A stretch of DNA of 5,769 nucleotides, taken from assembly GCA_030428695.1 (NCBI GenBank), contig JAUIEM010000505.1, positions 1-5,769 on the forward strand, given 5' to 3'. Positions within the stretch are counted from its first letter, which is position 1. Every line of letters begins with the position of its first letter. The DNA comes from a bacterium. Its GTDB lineage: Bacteria; Planctomycetota; J058; JAJDCP01. Below the pieces are notes generated by a model. That model was not told the origin of the DNA, searched no databases, and saw only the letters and a program-made list of their open reading frames with translations. Shown here piece after piece: positions 4,302-5,769 of the stretch. The position numbers and the translations under genes are program-made.

Positions 4302-5769
4302 TTACAGCATGCCGCGCAGGCGGTTCCAGTCGAAGTTGGCGCCCGGCCCGCTCGCCCGCGTCGGGGCGATGTGCTCGTGGCCGACCACGTCGTCGATCGA
4401 CAGGCCGTAGGCGTCGAAGAGCCGCTGCAGCGTCGCGGCGAGCAGCTTGTACTGGAGCTCGACGAAGGGCTCGGCGGCGCCGTCGCCGACCAGCTCGACG
4501 CCGATCGAGCGCAGGTTGACGTTGCCCGTGCCCTTGTACAGCGCCCTGCCGGCGTGCCAGGCGGCGTCCTTCTCCTCGACGAGCAGGACGTTCTCGCCGC
4601 CGCGGCCGAGCAGGTAGTGGACCGAGGCGCGCGAGATGCTGTTCTTGTACCAGGCGACCTGCTTGGCGAAGTCGTTGTGCCCGGAGTGGTACAGCACGAT
4701 CACCTCGACCGGATGGTTCTCGCGGCCCGAGCTGTTGCTGCTGATGTCCTTGGTCGGCTCGGTGTTCAGGGCGTCCTTGGCGGCCGCCTTCGGGACCGGT
4801 GAGGCCTCGGCGGTCGCGACGCCGCCGTCCTTCTTCAGGCGCGAGCCGTCGACCAGGGTGTAGGTGACGGTCTGGTCGGGGTCGGCCTTGCACAGCTCGA
4901 TGAACTCGACCCAGCTCGCGCCGTTCTCGGTTCCGGCGAGCAGCTGGCTGCCGCTGGCGGCGAACTCGCCGTCGCCCATGCAGTGGATCTTCAGGCCGAA
5001 CTCGCCGACGGTGCGCTCCTGCTTCTCCTCGTCGAAGACCGCGACCGGCCCGGCCTGCACCAGGCAGGTGCTGCCGTGGACCTGGCCGACCTTGAAGGTC
5101 CACTGCCCGTCGAGCAGGTGGATCTTCGCCTGCTGGGTCGCGGTCTGCTCGATCGGATCGACCGTCGCGAGGTACTCGACGACCTGCTTCTCCCCAGCCG
5201 CGTCGACCCAGGCGACCGCGATGGTGTCGTTCATCTTGTTCTTCGTGTTCTCGACGCGGGTGCCGTCGACGAAGCCGCGCAGGCCGATCACGTTCTTGTC
5301 GCCCTGGGCCGCGGAGAAGTTGCCCATCGCCTCGGCGATCTTGCGGAAGAAGTCGTAGCGCTCGTTCTCGTCGTCCGGCGCGACCTTCTCGTCGACCTCG
5401 ACGTCACCTTCCTTCTGCTGGTCGGGCTTCTCCGCCGCCTTCGCTGCCGCCGGCGAGGTCGTGATCGGGCGCCGGCAGACCGTGCAGAACTTCGTGCCCG
5501 CCGGGGCCGGTCCACCGGGGACGAAGCCCGCGACGCCCGCGCCCGCGCCGGCCTGGCCGGCCTGCCCGGCCGCGCCCGCGGCGCCCGCCTGACCGCCCGC
5601 GCCTTGCTGGTTGGCGGCCTGCAGGCGGGCGGCGGGGTTGTCGGCGACCTGCTGGTCGGCCGCGTCGGGGGGCGGGTCCTTCAGCACCTTCTGCTGGAAG
5701 ATCACCTGGGCGGTGCCGCCGGAGACCAGGGTGGCGGTGTAGACCCCCTCGGGCACGCCGGTGAACAGG
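4302..5769 (-). CDS. Multidomain cell-wall protein with L,D-transpeptidase-like and N-acetylmuramoyl-L-alanine amidase-like domains (partial, 5' end missing)
   Basis: The frame is open to the right edge (reading LFTG before the GTG at 5756), so the true start lies outside; numbering counts that GTG as residue 1. Residues ~1-27 look like the end of a beta module. Residues 52-77 are a Gly/Ala/Gln linker with six Gly-X-Y triplets, then a CxxC pair (C91, C94). Residues ~154-290 resemble phage-type L,D-transpeptidase-like domains (VIGLRGF, LLDGQWTFKVGQVHG, GEFGLKIH, SWVEFIEL), but the usual 'GCQ' Cys reads Ser (ASGSQ, S270). Residues ~350-484 are Amidase_2: VEVIVLYHSG, AWHAG (400), SIGVELVG (E421), VVGHEHIAP (H460), GPGANFDW. 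Such amidases cut between MurNAc and the peptide stem; here two of three expected zinc ligands are changed. TAA stop. No membrane segment is visible. Amidase fold is near certain; activity is doubtful. It could be a prophage lysin-like protein, a secreted effector or a peptidoglycan-binding protein. Confidence 0.9.
   Translation of the reverse strand, partial: LFTGVPEGVYTATLVSGGTAQVIFQQKVLKDPPPDAADQQVADNPAARLQAANQQGAGGQAGAAGAAGQAGQAGAGAGVAGFVPGGPAPAGTKFCTVCRRPITTSPAAAKAAEKPDQQKEGDVEVDEKVAPDDENERYDFFRKIAEAMGNFSAAQGDKNVIGLRGFVDGTRVENTKNKMNDTIAVAWVDAAGEKQVVEYLATVDPIEQTATQQAKIHLLDGQWTFKVGQVHGSTCLVQAGPVAVFDEEKQERTVGEFGLKIHCMGDGEFAASGSQLLAGTENGASWVEFIELCKADPDQTVTYTLVDGSRLKKDGGVATAEASPVPKAAAKDALNTEPTKDISSNSSGRENHPVEVIVLYHSGHNDFAKQVAWYKNSISRASVHYLLGRGGENVLLVEEKDAAWHAGRALYKGTGNVNLRSIGVELVGDGAAEPFVELQYKLLAATLQRLFDAYGLSIDDVVGHEHIAPTRASGPGANFDWNRLRGML
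5541..5594 (-). repeat. Collagen-like Gly-X-Y stretch in the linker of the amidase-type protein
   Basis: Residues 55-72 read GQAGAAGAAGQAGQAGAG, six consecutive Gly-X-Y triplets within a longer Gly/Ala/Gln-rich linker. The DNA is a GC-rich imperfect repeat of GCC/GGC-type codons. It joins the N-terminal module to the CxxC and enzyme-like domains. It is too short to prove a triple helix; a flexible spacer is the simplest reading. Repeat number may vary between strains. Confidence 0.6.

Noticed and set aside
4153..5103. 316-codon minus-strand frame overlapping the amidase domain
   Set aside because: It is out of frame with the clearly recognisable Amidase_2 motifs, has an Arg-rich shadow composition, and runs into the palindromic element.

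Overview
The window is GC-rich (roughly 70% by eye). Every gene I can support lies on the minus strand, so transcription runs from high to low coordinates. Base composition, the GTG start and the protein styles suggest a high-GC Gram-negative bacterium. Myxococcota or a related former deltaproteobacterial group is a reasonable guess, but nothing here fixes the taxon.

Right part (4302-5769): the 3' part of a multidomain cell-wall protein whose 5' end lies beyond the right edge. Read N to C, it has the tail of a beta-type module, a collagen-like Gly-X-Y linker, a CxxC pair, a domain resembling phage-type L,D-transpeptidase-like domains, and a C-terminal Amidase_2 (AmpD/PGRP) domain. Both enzyme-like domains lack residues normally needed for catalysis.

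4124-4301: an intergenic gap filled by a 146-bp MITE-like or REP-like palindromic element with terminal inverted repeats of about 26 bp.

Middle (1147-4123): three tightly packed, unrecognised genes of 193, 637 and 155 aa, separated by 3 and 10 nt with good ribosome binding sites; clearly one operon. The 193-aa and 637-aa proteins carry transthyretin/Ig-like signatures such as 'TDxxG'. The C-terminus of the 193-aa protein resembles the visible N-terminus of the amidase protein, so the right-hand gene and this operon may belong to one system. A contractile-injection, T6SS or prophage-type cell-wall-targeting cassette is my inference, not something shown.

Left part (1-1146): a short intergenic region with a perfect 17-bp palindrome and a credible sigma-70-like promoter, then the 5' part of a 2-oxo acid dehydrogenase E2 gene (lipoyl domain, E3-binding domain, start of the catalytic domain). 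The last ~110 bases at the left edge stop looking like E2 and become Arg-rich repetitive sequence. This is either a rearrangement or a contig-end artefact.

No rRNA, tRNA, CRISPR array or transposase gene was seen.
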